NCBI GenBank assembly: GCA_019454045.1
Contig: SKCR01033666.1
Location: forward strand, 124,001-188,000
Length of the DNA: 64,000 nt
Reading direction: 5' to 3'
Source of the DNA: Zanthoxylum bungeanum
Taxonomy: Eukaryota; Streptophyta; Magnoliopsida; Sapindales; Rutaceae
The notes below the pieces were generated by a model that saw nothing but the letters and a program-made list of their open reading frames with translations, had not been told where the DNA came from and made no database searches. Both the position numbers and the translations under genes were made by a program. Below, one piece after another: positions 23,785 to 36,100 of the stretch (positions are counted from its first letter, which is position 1; each line of letters begins with the position of its first letter).

Positions 23785-25640
23785 TATAACACCCCGGTAA
23801 TTCCGACGACTATTATGCTATGGATAGCGTAACACATAATATAAATTATGTTCAGGTGTGTATGTGCTTGTGAAATTTCTTTGCGGACATTCGTTAAATC
23901 CTTTGTAGTTCCGATATGAAATTTATCATCTGTACCACTCCAAACAGCCCTTGGTATTTGGGCCATAACCTTTTCATACGGTCTCTGATTTTTATGAACT
24001 TTATATCGTCGGAAAGCTAAGAACGAGACCTACAATTCCGCGTTATATATTTTTCCAAAATTTAATCAAACATAGGTTAAGAATCATGATTTTTATGGCT
24101 GCTATAGTAAAATTCGAGAATGAGCTAGAATTTGGTGATGTGGCACCATCCTAGCCTCTCATGCCAAACAAAAAAATCAACCTATGTATTATATATAGAA
24201 AATACTATTCATCACCTTCTTTCTCTCCTTGAAGTAACGAAATTGGTCCTAAAAATAATCAAAAATTTCATCATCATAGAAAATTGATGATTTCAAGTTC
24301 TCTTCATGCAAGTAAGCTTCTTTTTCTTCTTCTTTCCTCTAAACTTGTGTTTATGGCATGAATCTTATTCCCCTAAATTCAAACTAGAAGAACTCTAGAA
24401 ATTTATTTTTGCATTTTAGCTTCAATAGTGCTACTAGCATACATATTTAAGCAATTCATTATAGTATGAGCATGGATTAAGCTTCTTTTTGTAAATGTCC
24501 AATTTTTCCCTAAGGGTAGGGGGCTGGCCGAAACTGTTATGATCTTAAGGGGAAGTATTTTTGTTACTTTGATGAAAATTAATGATGAAGTATGCTTGAA
24601 ATGATGCTTGATATGCGTTTATTTTGGTTTAAGTTGAAAATATAAAATTGTATATTAAATTAGGAAATTAAACATGTTTGATAGGTTATGAAGAGTGCTT
24701 ATAATACTGAAAATTCTATTGAGGGTCATTGGATTGGAAGAATTAAATAAGAAGGTGAAATAATAAAGTTAAGTAACGGTGTTGGGTTATGATGCTTTCC
24801 GGACAGGCTGTAAATATTTACTTGTAAGTCAGGTTTGTGATGTCCGATTGATGAAGTGTAAATTTCTGGGTAAATGAAACACATAAGGTAGTAACATATC
24901 CAAAATTTATAATTTTTGGACTTAAGATGAGACCAGACCAATATTTTGAATTCGGGCTATCTGCTGCCCCTGTGCCCAGCTTTTCCAGTTGCACAGCCCC
25001 TGAACTTCAGTCCATAACTTGTGTTCTAGGAATTGAAATCACGATATGTAAAATCTGATATAAAATAGACACATAAAAGAATATTTTATTAAAATTTTAC
25101 CCCCAAATTCAACCCTTAGTGCACTGAAATTTTCTTAAAAGAGGGCAGAATATGGATTTTTGCGAAGTAGCTTGTGAGATCCTCGAACGAGCGTAGTCAA
25201 AATTATTAGACCACCCTAAAATGTTAGTAACATAGTGAGTATTAATTATCATGAATAGCAAATAAATTTTGTTAAGTAATGATATAATTTGTAACCTTGG
25301 GACTAACGAATTTTACTAATTCTATATTATCACCAGAAGATGTGGTTCTGCCACCGTCGCAAGGCGTTACCAGTAAGTTCTGAATCATTGAGTGGACCTT
25401 TCTTTTCAAATTGATATTTACTTATTTTTTGTTGAAATGAGACTTACTTTTAAGCGCATAGGGCGTTAGCCAAGTTTATTTCATTTACATTATGAATGAA
25501 AATATTTTGGAAAGTTTTGACTATAAAAGAATGATTTTATTGATTTTTGGAGGCATGGGGGAAAAACCCGCCTTAGATGTGACTTATGGAATTGACAGTT
25601 ATTGGAATTAACAGATTAAGAACATGTGAACATGTAGAGC

Positions 25641-25727
25641 AGGACTAGGGAGACAACGATACGTAACGCCCCTAGATCCTAGATTTCAGGACTAGGGGGA
25701 CAGTGAGACATAACACCCCTAGATCCT
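25641..25727. repeat. Two hairpin repeats, left group (units 1 and 2)
   Basis: Unit 1 (25641-25680) and unit 2 (25688-25727) each have a stem of the form GGACTAGGGG / CCCCTAGATCC around a 17-18 base centre resembling GACAACGATACGTAACG. Unit 2 has a diverged centre (GACAGTGAGACATAACA) but the same stem. They belong to the gypsy LTR and continue as units 3-5 on the other side of the nested insert. Confidence 0.7.
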
Positions 25728-26709
25728 AGATTCAGGGACATGATGGTGGCATGTTGTGGGACACAGAAACTGGACGACGCATGTTGTCCCGGGCTCGCTG
25801 CCCGGTTGGGAGTACGGAGTAGCCACGGGGGACTAAACCGGAGAATAATGGAGTCGCCACCCGGTGCGAACCTGGAAAATGAGATTTAAGGCCGCACTCA
25901 CCCCTCGCAAGGGAAGACCTCAAACCGTTGGGTTCAGAATGGTCCCTTACTTATGTCACTTGTAATGAAAGGATTTGTGTAATAATTTAATCAAGCTTAA
26001 GTAACACTTATTTCCAAGAGTATCATGCTTCTAAGTTCACATGAACAAAAATAAAACTTACACCTAAATTTGCATATATTTCACATCTAAGATTGCATGC
26101 TTGAAAGTACATCAAAGTAGCAACGAACATACAACTTCATTGGCATATTGTATTCATGGAAACACAAGCACACACGAACCACACAAGCACACATAAAGGC
26201 GAATCAAATGATGGCGAACATGTGATTTCATAGACATATCATAAACAAATAGCCATTACATGTCCATGCACAAATAAAAGAGTCAACTAAGTATATAATG
26301 CAAAAAGACACTTAAGGATGCAATTAGGCATTAAAGTGAGCATGCTATGACGTGGTGCAAAAGAAGATAACTAATATGGACATAAACACACATGTGAGCA
26401 CTTTTCCAAGGGGTACGTGGAACTGTATCCCAAGTACATACCGCACTACCGTCCATTCGGAATCGGCTACGGAATTTATGTCTGGGTTTCCATCCGATAT
26501 ACCACAAGAAATAATACTCAAATGCTATCACGACATGGATATATGAATTGTAATACGTTAAACACATTGTATTCATACATGTGGGGAATACAGATGAATG
26601 ATACCTGCACAATCTTACGTGATACAGAGAAGCAATCAGATTCATCATACGAAGGGATGGCTACTAGGAACAATTATGTATGAAATCTAATGAAAAGGAC
26701 TCAGTTCAG

Positions 26710-26945
26710 TGGGTGCGCGTTCGCGTAGCGTTCGAGAACGCGTTCAAAAGGTAAATAGAAGGTTCGCGTTCGTATAGCGTTCGAGAACGCGTTCGAACGG
26801 AGCCAGACCTGATGCATGAAACACTAAAAATACGTGCGTGTTCACGTAGCGTTCGAGAATGCATTCGAACGGTAAATAGAAGGTTCACGTTCGTGTGGCG
26901 TTCGAGAACGCGTTCGAACGGAACCAGACCTGATGCATGCAACAC
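26710..26945. repeat. Tandem GCGTTCGAGAACGC repeat cluster
   Basis: Four copies of an almost perfect palindrome, GCGTTC-GA-GAACGC, lie near 26726, 26778, 26850 and 26898. They are arranged as two longer units of about 120 bp that share the spacers GGTAAATAGAAGG and CCAGACCTGATGCATG. The cluster is specific to this LTR copy. Confidence 0.75.
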
Positions 26946-26987
26946 ATTCATAGACAAACAAATCCACAATGGGGACCTCACGTATCT

Positions 26988-27665
26988 GATTGAACTCATC
27001 TCACATCCAATCGAGTATACACCAATCGGCGCGGCAAAGCATCGTGGTAGAGGGTTTCAACCCCTCCAAATATAGGACCTTTCATCGCACTTACTAAGCC
27101 CATGCGCTCAATTGAATCATGCATACAAAGAATTAAAAAACAATAATATCAAACTTAGTATGCCCGATTGAACGTATCTTGCATTCAACCGAACACACAT
27201 CAACCGGCGCGGCAAAGCATCGTGGTAAATGATTTTAACCCCTCCAAATAGGGGATCTTTCATCGCACTTACTAAGCCCATGCGCTCGATTGAATCATGC
27301 ATACAAAGAATTAAAAAACAATAATATCAAACTTAGTATGCCCGATTGAACGTATCTTGCATTCAACCGAACACACATCAACCGGCGCGGCAAAGCATCG
27401 TGGTAAAGGATTTTAACCCCTCCAAATAGGGGACCTTTCACCGCACTTACTAAGCCCATGCGCTCGATTGAATCACGCATACAAAGAATTAAAAAACAAT
27501 AATATCAAACTTAGTATGCCCGATTGAACGTATCTTGCATTCAACCGAACACACATCAACCGGCGCGGCAAAGCATCGTGGTAAAGGATTTTAACCCCTC
27601 CAAATAGGGGACCTTTCACCGCACTTACTAAGCCCATGCGCTCGATTGAATCACGCATACAAAAG
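26988..27665. repeat. 178-bp tandem array, about 3.8 copies
   Basis: Units start at 26988, 27166, 27344 and 27522. The last three are nearly identical and the first is diverged. Each unit holds CCCCTCCAAATAGGGG, a possible short hairpin. Antisense open frames of about 61 codons recur once per unit, but 178 is not a multiple of three, so there is no continuous protein. The homogeneity suggests recent expansion inside the LTR. Confidence 0.9.
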
Positions 27666-29585
27666 TAACATGCAGAATTCAAATGACGAAAAATAAATAA
27701 ATCAAAGCAACATAAAACAAAAGAAGGTGCTGTTTACTCAAGCGGTACGTGGAGTTGTATCCCAAGTACAGATCATACTACCGTCCATTCGGAATCGGCT
27801 ATGAAATTTATGTCCGGGTTTCCATCCAATATACCGCGGGAGTTGACACATCTTTCATTTTATTCCAAGGCCACAATATACAATATTTCATAACACATGC
27901 ATATTTATCTACTCAAGGGCCACAACATGCATTTTAACATAACAATCATGCAAACAATACTCAATGAATAATAAAAATAAAACAGAAAACGAATGTGGAA
28001 AATACCCTCAGGTCTAACATTTTTCATCGACTTTCGGACTTGCGTTTCACGGAGATCGGAAGGGTTAAAGCTCCTTAACTTTCCCGGTTCACTGGTTTGC
28101 TTTTTCCCTCGCTGTTTCGCTGCTCAAGCCACTGTTTTGACTCCATTTTACTGCTATTTGTGATGTATTTTCTGCTCACTGTTTTGGTTGTATTTGTTCA
28201 CTGTTTTGGCGATTTTTGGAGGCTAGAGGCTGCTGTTTTGGAAGGGTTCCAGGGGCAGTTTTTAGGGTCTAATATGTTGTAATTTTAGGTGTAATATGCG
28301 GCTAAACAGGGTTGTTGGTTGAAGGCAGATTGCGTGGAGGTGTGTTGCTTAGAATGTGTGGCAGTTGACGTGTTGAAGGGTGCCAATGGAGTTAGGGGCG
28401 TCTGTGCGTGACTGCGTGATGGGGTGATTTACGTGTGAAGAAAGGGGGTTGCTGAAGGTTGCTTGAAGGGCAGTCTTGGCGCGTGAATAATATTAAGGGC
28501 TCTGTGTGTGGAGTTACGTGAAGATGGGTTGTTGAGCAGTGAGTGGGGTGTTTGTGGGCGTAAAGGGCTTTAGGTCAAGGCCATGAGTGGGCTGGCGAGG
28601 GCAAATGGAGCAGTGTTATGCGTGAAGTGAATCAGGTCTTGAGTCCGTGAGCTGATTTGTTTGATGGGTGAGGTGTTTAGTCGGTGAAGTCAGTGAGTGG
28701 TGTGTCGGTGGTGGAAGGGCCAGTACGTGTATGGTTTATGTGTGCGATGGAGAGTGAGACGTGAGCAGCAAAAGTTATCTTTTTCTGGTTTTTTGTGAGG
28801 GTTCTGCCGAGAGAGAGAGGGGATAGAGTGTTTAGGGTTTCTATTATTTTTTGTCTAATGCCGTGAGGTGAGAGTGTTGTCCAGGGAGCCCTTAGGGTTG
28901 ATTTAGTGTGTTTTATAGTTGTCAATTATGGTTTGCATGGATAGGGATTTGTAATATCTAATTAGTGTCACAAAAGGAAAATATATATTTGATTGGGGGA
29001 CAAATTTTGGTGAATTAGGAAGGTTGAATATTTGATTGGTTTAGATTAGGAATACAATATATTTAATTTGTTATGATTGATTTTAATTAGGCATTTAATT
29101 TGTTAATTTGGTGAGTAAATATTTTAAATTGGTGAGTGATTTATTAAATTAGGAAGTGATTTATTTTAATTTTGGTATTAGATTTTAATTAAATATTTGT
29201 TAATTTAATTTAGATTTAATTTTATTTAATTTGTTTTAATTTAATTTAAATTGGAATTTAATTTGTGTTGGATTTTAATTTAATTTTAATTAGTTAACTT
29301 TAATTTAATTTGTGACATGTATTTTAAAGGTTTTAATTATTTTGGATTGGGCTTGGATGTGGGGTTTTGGGCCAAGGTTAAGTGTTTGCGGGTTTTGTTT
29401 AGGCTAAAGGTGCTTTAAAACGGAGGTCCAACGAGCGAGCTTGGAGCTAAACATGCGGATAAAATTTAACGAAATGTCGATTCCCTTCCGACAACCGTTT
29501 CCCGCAACTTCCTCGACTAAAAAGGTAGTGCCTCCAACTGAGAATCATCATCGGGTTTCACATGCAAAAATGCAATGCCTACACA

Positions 29586-29737
29586 TGCATTGGGGGACAA
29601 CGATACGTAATGCCCCAATGGCATTGATTTGCACACCTGGCTCTAATTTAGTGGCTTGGGGCACGACGATACGTAACGCCCCAAGACTACTAGTTAGGCG
29701 TATGGGGGGACGGCAATACGTAACGCCCTCATACGTC
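29586..29737. repeat. Three hairpin repeats, right group (units 3-5)
   Basis: Unit 3 (29586-29622) has GCATTGGGG / CCCCAATGGC, unit 4 (29651-29690) GTGGCTTGGGG / CCCCAAGACTAC and unit 5 (29697-29737) GGCGTATGGGG / CCCTCATACGTC. The centres stay close to GACAACGATACGTAACG. The outer stem sequence differs from unit to unit, but the two arms change together. Confidence 0.7.
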
Positions 29738-30449
29738 AGGGTTTTTCACATATTTTTCAGATATATGATTTACAGATACAACAATTTTACAAAAGAGTTT
29801 TGAAAGAGCAACTTTATGATAGACTTTCAGCATAATATTTTTATGAAAGAGTTTTACAAAAAAGGTTCACAGAAAAAATTGGTTCTCAGATACAAAAGGG
29901 ATTTCAGAAAAAGATCAGTTTCTCGAGATGGTTTCGAATTCAGAAGAATGGATTTTTCATAAAGTAATTCAGTTTTCGTTTTTAACTGTCCACTCACTAG
30001 GTCGTTCAAACGATCTAACCCACACTCCCAGTGTTTTTGTTTGGCATGTTTACCCGGAGGACGAGCTCGAGATGATGGATACTGATGGTAGTCATTAGGG
30101 TGTTTGTGTCCACCAGGTCGAGTACAAAGGTTCAGCATAGTCAGTGTCAAAATAAAATTGCATGTCAGATAATGGTATTGTATGTCATTATATGTGCTAA
30201 AAGTGTCCATGAACATAGTTGTAAATAGAAGTATTATTGAGTTCAAAGTTATAAATATTAATATGTATTCTATGTTGTTGAGTTGGGTAATGGTCCATAT
30301 GCATGAGTTTGTATTTTGAGATGGGATTAGTGGTGTTGATAATAGTCACAAAGTTAGAGGCTTAGGGGATAGGTCGGCCTATTCCCTACTGGTAGCATCT
30401 CCGAATGGGGGATGTTACATCATATGATAGAGTAATTTAAATCTATACT

Positions 30450-31490
30450 AATTATTGATAAATTTTGGGCAGAACCCATAATTAGCCCACTGAACTTTTA
30501 TCCGACATCTCAATAGCCCATCGAACTTTTATTTTCACCTATTAGCCCACTGAACTTTTAAAAACGGTGTAACAAACCCATTCAGTGTAACGCCGTTCCG
30601 TTTACCGTCCACGTCAGATTTTTTCCGTTTGGAGTTGGTGACGTGGCAGCCAACCGTGCAAATATAACAGAAAACATCCCATTAGCCCCCTGAACTTTTA
30701 TAATACATCTCATTAGTCCCCTAAACTTCAATATTTACCTATAAGCCTACATAACTCTCAAAAATGATGTTAAAAACTCTTTATAACTACATAAACCATC
30801 ATTAACACAATCATATCTTGAAAAAATTACAAATGGTCTATTTAATTTCATTTGAACATTAATCAACACTACGAAAAAAAAAAGAAGTTTTAATTTTTTT
30901 TAAAAAAATAATAGTAAAACACAATCATATCTAATTTTTAATAAATAATTTTAGAATAAAGGTGACGAAACATATTAAACACAAATTCATGGTACTTAAA
31001 TTATCAACAATTAATATTTTGCATCACCTTTATTATAAAATTATTTATTAAAAATTAGATATGATTGTGTTTTACTATTTTTTTTTTAAAAATAAAAATT
31101 TCTTTTTTTTAGTAGTGTTGATTAATGTTCAAATGAAATTAAATAGATCATTTGTAATTTTTTTCAAGACATGATTGTGTTGATGATGGTTTACGTAGTT
31201 ATAAAGAGTTTTTAACATCATTTTTGAGAGTTATGTAAGCTTATAGGTAAAATATTGAAGTTCGGGGGGTTAATGGGATGTATTATAAAAATTCAGGGGG
31301 CTAATGGGATGTATTATAAAAGTTCAGGGGGCTAATGAGATGTATTATAAAAGTCTACGTGTAAATGGGCTGGATACACAATTTTTAAAAGTTCAGTGGG
31401 CTAATGGGTGAAAATAAAAGTTTGATGGGCTAATGAAATGTTGGATAAGAGTTCAGGGGGCTACTTATGGGTTCTGCCTAAATTTTGTCA
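30450..31490. mobile_element. Foldback (long inverted repeat) element
   Basis: The outer ends are inverted copies sharing GGCAGAACCCATAA (near 30458 and 31466 on opposite strands). Pairing continues inward for roughly 450-500 bp to a loop at about 30965-31024. Both arms carry short repeats of the type AGTTCAGGGGGCTAATGGGA, with three tandem copies at 31258-31350. No open frame is present. Target duplications were not found. It is probably a non-autonomous DNA transposon of the MITE or Mutator-foldback kind. Confidence 0.7.
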
Positions 31491-33160
31491 CCACCTTTAT
31501 GGCTGATTATATATATTTGGCATATTTGAGTATCTAACTGGACTTGTTATAGATAAATATTATCACCGTCCTTTTGACTGGTTTTTATAGATTTTGGGAT
31601 AATTAATTCCTGAAGTAAATTAATTAGGCAATAATGACAATTTATATATTATAAAAAGTAAGATTTCTCTAAATATCAAGAGTAGATCCCTTAACCCCAA
31701 TATTTTATTTTATTGTTGCAGTCCATTTTAAAATTGTCCATCACTTCAAACAATTTAGCCTTTTTATTTTCACTCGAATTATTATTTTATTTTACTAAAT
31801 CTATTCATTGTGGATCGACCTTTAATTTACCGAGTTATTTTATTACTTTGACACTCTAATACTTGAGAGTAAAGAATTATTTTGTGAGTGTGTTAATATT
31901 AACAAGAGACTCTTCAATTACATAATAGAAAATATTTTAGTTGTTACGACTCTTGGGAAGATGTTCAGTCATTTTCAAATTTTTATTATGCTACAATAAA
32001 AGTTTTTTGATTTAGTAGTGTGTGAATTCTGTCCAAAATAAAATATTGCTATATTATTGTAGTCCTTTGTGTGTATCAGATGAAAGACTTTGTCTTTTTT
32101 TATTATTTCCAAAGAGTGAGTAGTGATAAGTTCATTTAAAATTAGAATATCAAGATTATTAAAAATGGTCAAGGTGATGGCTTAAGAGTTGGTTTAACTT
32201 GCATTCAGATACTTTTTTAATAAGTGTTGCAAGTGATGAAATAAGCTTTTCTTAGGTTGGTTGAAAAGGTTTTAGATGGCAAATTCTGAGATGTTGAACC
32301 TCAAAGTGCTACAATACCTAATGCCTTCAATTTCAAGGTTTTCAACTTGAATAATACAAGCGTCGTTGCTGGAGAAAACCTCGTCATTAAGTGATCTAAA
32401 TGAGCTTATTTTTTTTGGAGATGTTTGAACTTTTGAATATCAACTTCTTATTTGCGTTGTTTTGTTTGTTCAATGAATAGATGAAGAGTATGGCATTTTA
32501 AAATTTTGTACTAACAATATACATGCATCATACCGACAGTATCAAACTCTTGTAGAATACATTAATCATGTTGTTTTATAAATAATGTAATGATTTGATT
32601 TTATATGCATTGAATATTAACTAATTATCATTATGTATGAATTATTACCTTAACCGTCACACTACCAATAACAACAATAACGACAATTAGGAGGATACGA
32701 CATGACCCGAAATTGAATAAAAAATAACCATAAATCAAACATATTAAATCAAAATAAATCCGACGTGGCGCGGTTTCCAAACTAGTAATCTATTAAATTT
32801 GGAACATTGGAAACTAACCAACCATCCCTAATGTGAGGGCATATCTTCTTCGACTTCTTGACAATTCATTTCAATTATAACATTATTTGATTTTGATTAT
32901 GATTCTTTCAATTAAGTAACTTTGAGTTCAATCTGCTACATTTATAGCAGCGAAAGCGTTCCCTTACTCAGTCAGATGCAAAAAACCACACTTTGCGGAT
33001 GCATGATCCTTAACGTACACATTCTCACAATTTCTTAACATCCCAAAAGTTCTTTTTCCGTTGCCCATTTCTTCAGATCCCGCTTTGGTTCATTTCTTTC
33101 ATTATTTTTGTTCTCCATACAGTTACATTCACAAGCCCCTGGCTTTGCTGCATTTTGGAG
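31491..33160. other. Intergenic region upstream of the GTPase gene
   Basis: AT-rich sequence with no open frame of note. The promoter and 5' untranslated region of the gene at 33194 should lie in the last several hundred bases, but I could not single out a TATA box or transcription start. Confidence 0.5.
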
Positions 33161-33193
33161 ATGACATTCTTTGCTCTGAGTCGTTTTTCAGTC

Positions 33194-36100
33194 ATGGGGA
33201 TGTCGTTTCGGTGTTTGGTTTTCTCGTTTCTTCTCTGCTTTTTCACATCTGGGTCACTGGCAATTGAGAATTTTCACCAAGCGTAAATTTTATTTCTCTT
33301 TCTGTTATTATGTTTTTCAATTTTTCTTTTTTGGGTTTGTTTTAAGATTTGAAGCTAGTTTTGGATTGAATAATGGGTTATTTAGTCTGTGAAAAGTCTA
33401 AACTTGGTGCTTTGGAGCTTGATTTCTGTACGAGATGGACATTTTTGACCTGGGGTTAACATGTTTTAGTGATCTAGCTGGTACATTATGATTATTATTT
33501 GAATTCTGGTAATGGGAATTCATAACGACTATAATTTATGCAGAATATTTGTAATTGTGGCAATGATTTAACATGTTACATAGGTTTTATGAAGTATCAA
33601 AATTATATTTGGGTATATAGTAGTGATTTTATATTTATCAAATAAGCTGATTCCCCTGTTTCTACTGATATCAATTGCCTTTGAATGATGACTATTAGTA
33701 TCTCAGCGAATTCATTGTATAGGATATTTTGGTGGGCAATTTGAATTGATTAGCAATCTAGGTCAGGATATGGAAGTTATGAGGTAATAAAAATAATTAT
33801 TTGTGTAAAAGAAGATTAAAAGTGAACTTCAAACTTCGTGCATTTCATTTTAACCAAATGGAAGTACATATAATGTTCTTTAGATGCTATTTGACTCTCG
33901 CATTCCTATTCCTGGCAGTCTGGCAAGTGAATGAAAGATACAAAATTAACATACTCATATTTACTGGAATTACCTAATTAGTAACTGCCAATATATATAT
34001 ATATATTACTTTATATAAGGCTCGTCTGTTTTTTGCGCATATAGGTTTCCTATTGTGGAGCCTGATCCTGGTCATACAAAACTTCGGCTTTCAAGGGAAG
34101 GTTTGGAAACCATCAGAAGAATAACAAACCCAATTGCGGCTGTTGCTGTAAGCCAGAGATACATCTTCTTGCCAATATAGTTGCATTGTGTTTCTTTGTT
34201 TTTTTTTTTTAAATCAGAAAATAAATTATAAAGAAAATAACACATTCACTTAAAGCTTTCCTACATTTTGGTTAATAATTTTAGATGGTAGTTTCGATAT
34301 GAAGTCATTAACTACAATACATGCATAAAACTTTTCGTATCTTTATTCGACTTTCTGCACATATGGTTCGATTCCACCTAGGTATTTTACCATTTTGCAT
34401 CTTTTGCTTTTCCGATGCTAGCTTGTTATTAGTGGGTTCAGTTGTCTGGTTTCCAGACTAAAAATATATCCAACATTTGGAAGAACAGAAGAAGTATAAG
34501 CTTTACCGTTGTTTAATTTAAACTGAATGTTGGTGTTACAAGAGATGTGTAAATGAGTTGCAACAGGCAAGAGTTGTTGGATATTAGATGTAGCCAACAT
34601 CAATACTTTAAATTTATTTCCAGAGCTAGAGCCTTTAGTGGAGATGATATCATTTCCCTATTAAAAGGTGAGACCTCAAATATTTGTATAGACTTAAAAG
34701 TTTTTTAGGTCTGGATTTCCTTGCATTTGAAACAAGAAGCTACCTAAGTATGAGAAACTAAGTTTGATAAACACCATTCTGGTTGTAATTTTTACTTCAT
34801 CTAAAATTGAGAAACAAAGTTTGACAAACACCCATCATGGTTTTAATGAACATCAATATTTTTCTTATATTGTCATAAGGTGACACTGCTTTATCAAATT
34901 ATTTGATGCTTTTGAATGTACGCAAAATGATCGTTTAGCTCGAGTGCTATTTAGGAATTCCCATAGCCTTGTATCAACCTCAAATATGTATTTATGACAG
35001 GCATATGTTGTGAGTAAAACTATTGTTTTCTTCTATTTCTCTGATTTTGACCTTATCTTGATGATTGTATAATGCACATTCAGGTAATTGGCCCCTATCG
35101 CTCCGGCAAATCTTTTCTGCTTAATCAGCTTCTTTCCCTTTCTTGTTATGAAGGTGTCTTTACTAGAATTTACTCTTAGTCTTTTTCTGTAAGCTTTGTT
35201 TTGATCAGTGTACACTGTTTGATATGGATTCAAATTCCACAACCTCTGAATTAAGTGGTCTTTCCCCCTTCAGGTTTTGGTGTTGGACATATGCGTGACA
35301 CAAAGACAAAAGGTAATGTGATCTTGATGCAACTCTTTGCTTTGACAATATTTATAATATAACTCTTTGTTTCTTATAGGGATTTGGGTTTGGGGCAACC
35401 CAGTTGAAACGGTTATTGACGATACAAAAACTTCTGTATTCTACCTTGATACTGAAGGGTTTGAAAGTATTGGGAAGTCGAATGTGTACGATGACCGGTA
35501 AGTTCCAAGTTCTCATGTACTCAACTACTCATGAACTTGTTTTGGTGGTTGTAAATATTGATGTTTTTTGCCCCTGTTGCAGGATTTTTGCTCTGGCAAC
35601 TGTAATGAGTTCTGTACTAATTTATAACCTGCCCGAGACGGTTAGTTATTCTGCCTGGAACCTTCTTTGTCTTGGAAAATGTGGATAGATTACTTGCACC
35701 ATTGCGTTGGGAAGTTGTCAAGTTGCCGTAGATTATTATTTCCCTTTTGGCTAATGGAAGTTGTTTGCCATATTTATATCATGCACATATCAAAACTAAT
35801 TAAGTTCATTGCAATCCATAGCCCTGAGCTTACTATACTACTTTGTACATTCTTCATTTGTATTTAACTGAGTCATATTTGAACAAATGAACTGGATATT
35901 AGCATTGTTTATAATTCTATACTCTATTTTTGAGAAGACTTGGTCTGCCAATCATAAGAAGAAAGGTTGCTTGAAATTCTGACTTGTTTCTGTTGGAGGT
36001 AAAAGATGGATACCTAGTCCAATATGAGATTATTAACTGTCTTTTATATAACTGAACTAATGTTACAGTGAAACCGTAGAAATTGTTTTTGCTGATGATG

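Larger units (their letters stand above)
25755..29583 (-). mobile_element. Tat/Ogre-like solo LTR nested in a gypsy LTR (3.8 kb)
   Basis: It runs from TGTGGGACACAG (25755) to CTACA (29583), with the same start, middle and end blocks as 4136-6416. Flanking pentamers are CATGT and CATGC, a four-of-five match and probably an aged target duplication. It is about 1.5 kb longer than the right copy because of a GCGTTCGAGAACGC repeat cluster (26710-26945), a 178-bp tandem array (26988-27665) and a second copy of the block at 26410-26505 (27740-27835). No primer site or coding sequence is present. Confidence 0.75.
23785..30419 (+). mobile_element. Ty3/gypsy 3' LTR (about 2.8 kb without its nested insert)
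   Basis: It begins TATAACACCCCGG directly after the polypurine tract and ends GGGGGATGTTACA at 30419, the usual TGTAACACCCC...GGGGTGTTACA pattern of Tekay/Del LTRs, with the first G changed to A. It contains a Tat/Ogre-like solo LTR at 25755-29583. Beside that insert are five short hairpin repeats. There is no gene in it. The 5' LTR of this element is not in the window. Confidence 0.65.

Noticed and set aside
27117..27682. Three similar antisense open frames of 61-69 codons
   Set aside because: They repeat because of the 178-bp tandem array, and the unit length is not a multiple of three.
32280..32400. Short plus-strand stretch reading IPNAFNFKVFNLNNTSVVAGENLVIK
   Set aside because: Protein-like in composition but isolated, bounded by stops and not assignable to a family.
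33061..33267. 68-codon frame overlapping the GTPase start codon, a possible upstream ORF
   Set aside because: It begins with TTG, not ATG, and is in a different frame. The true choice lies between in-frame ATGs at 33161 and 33194.
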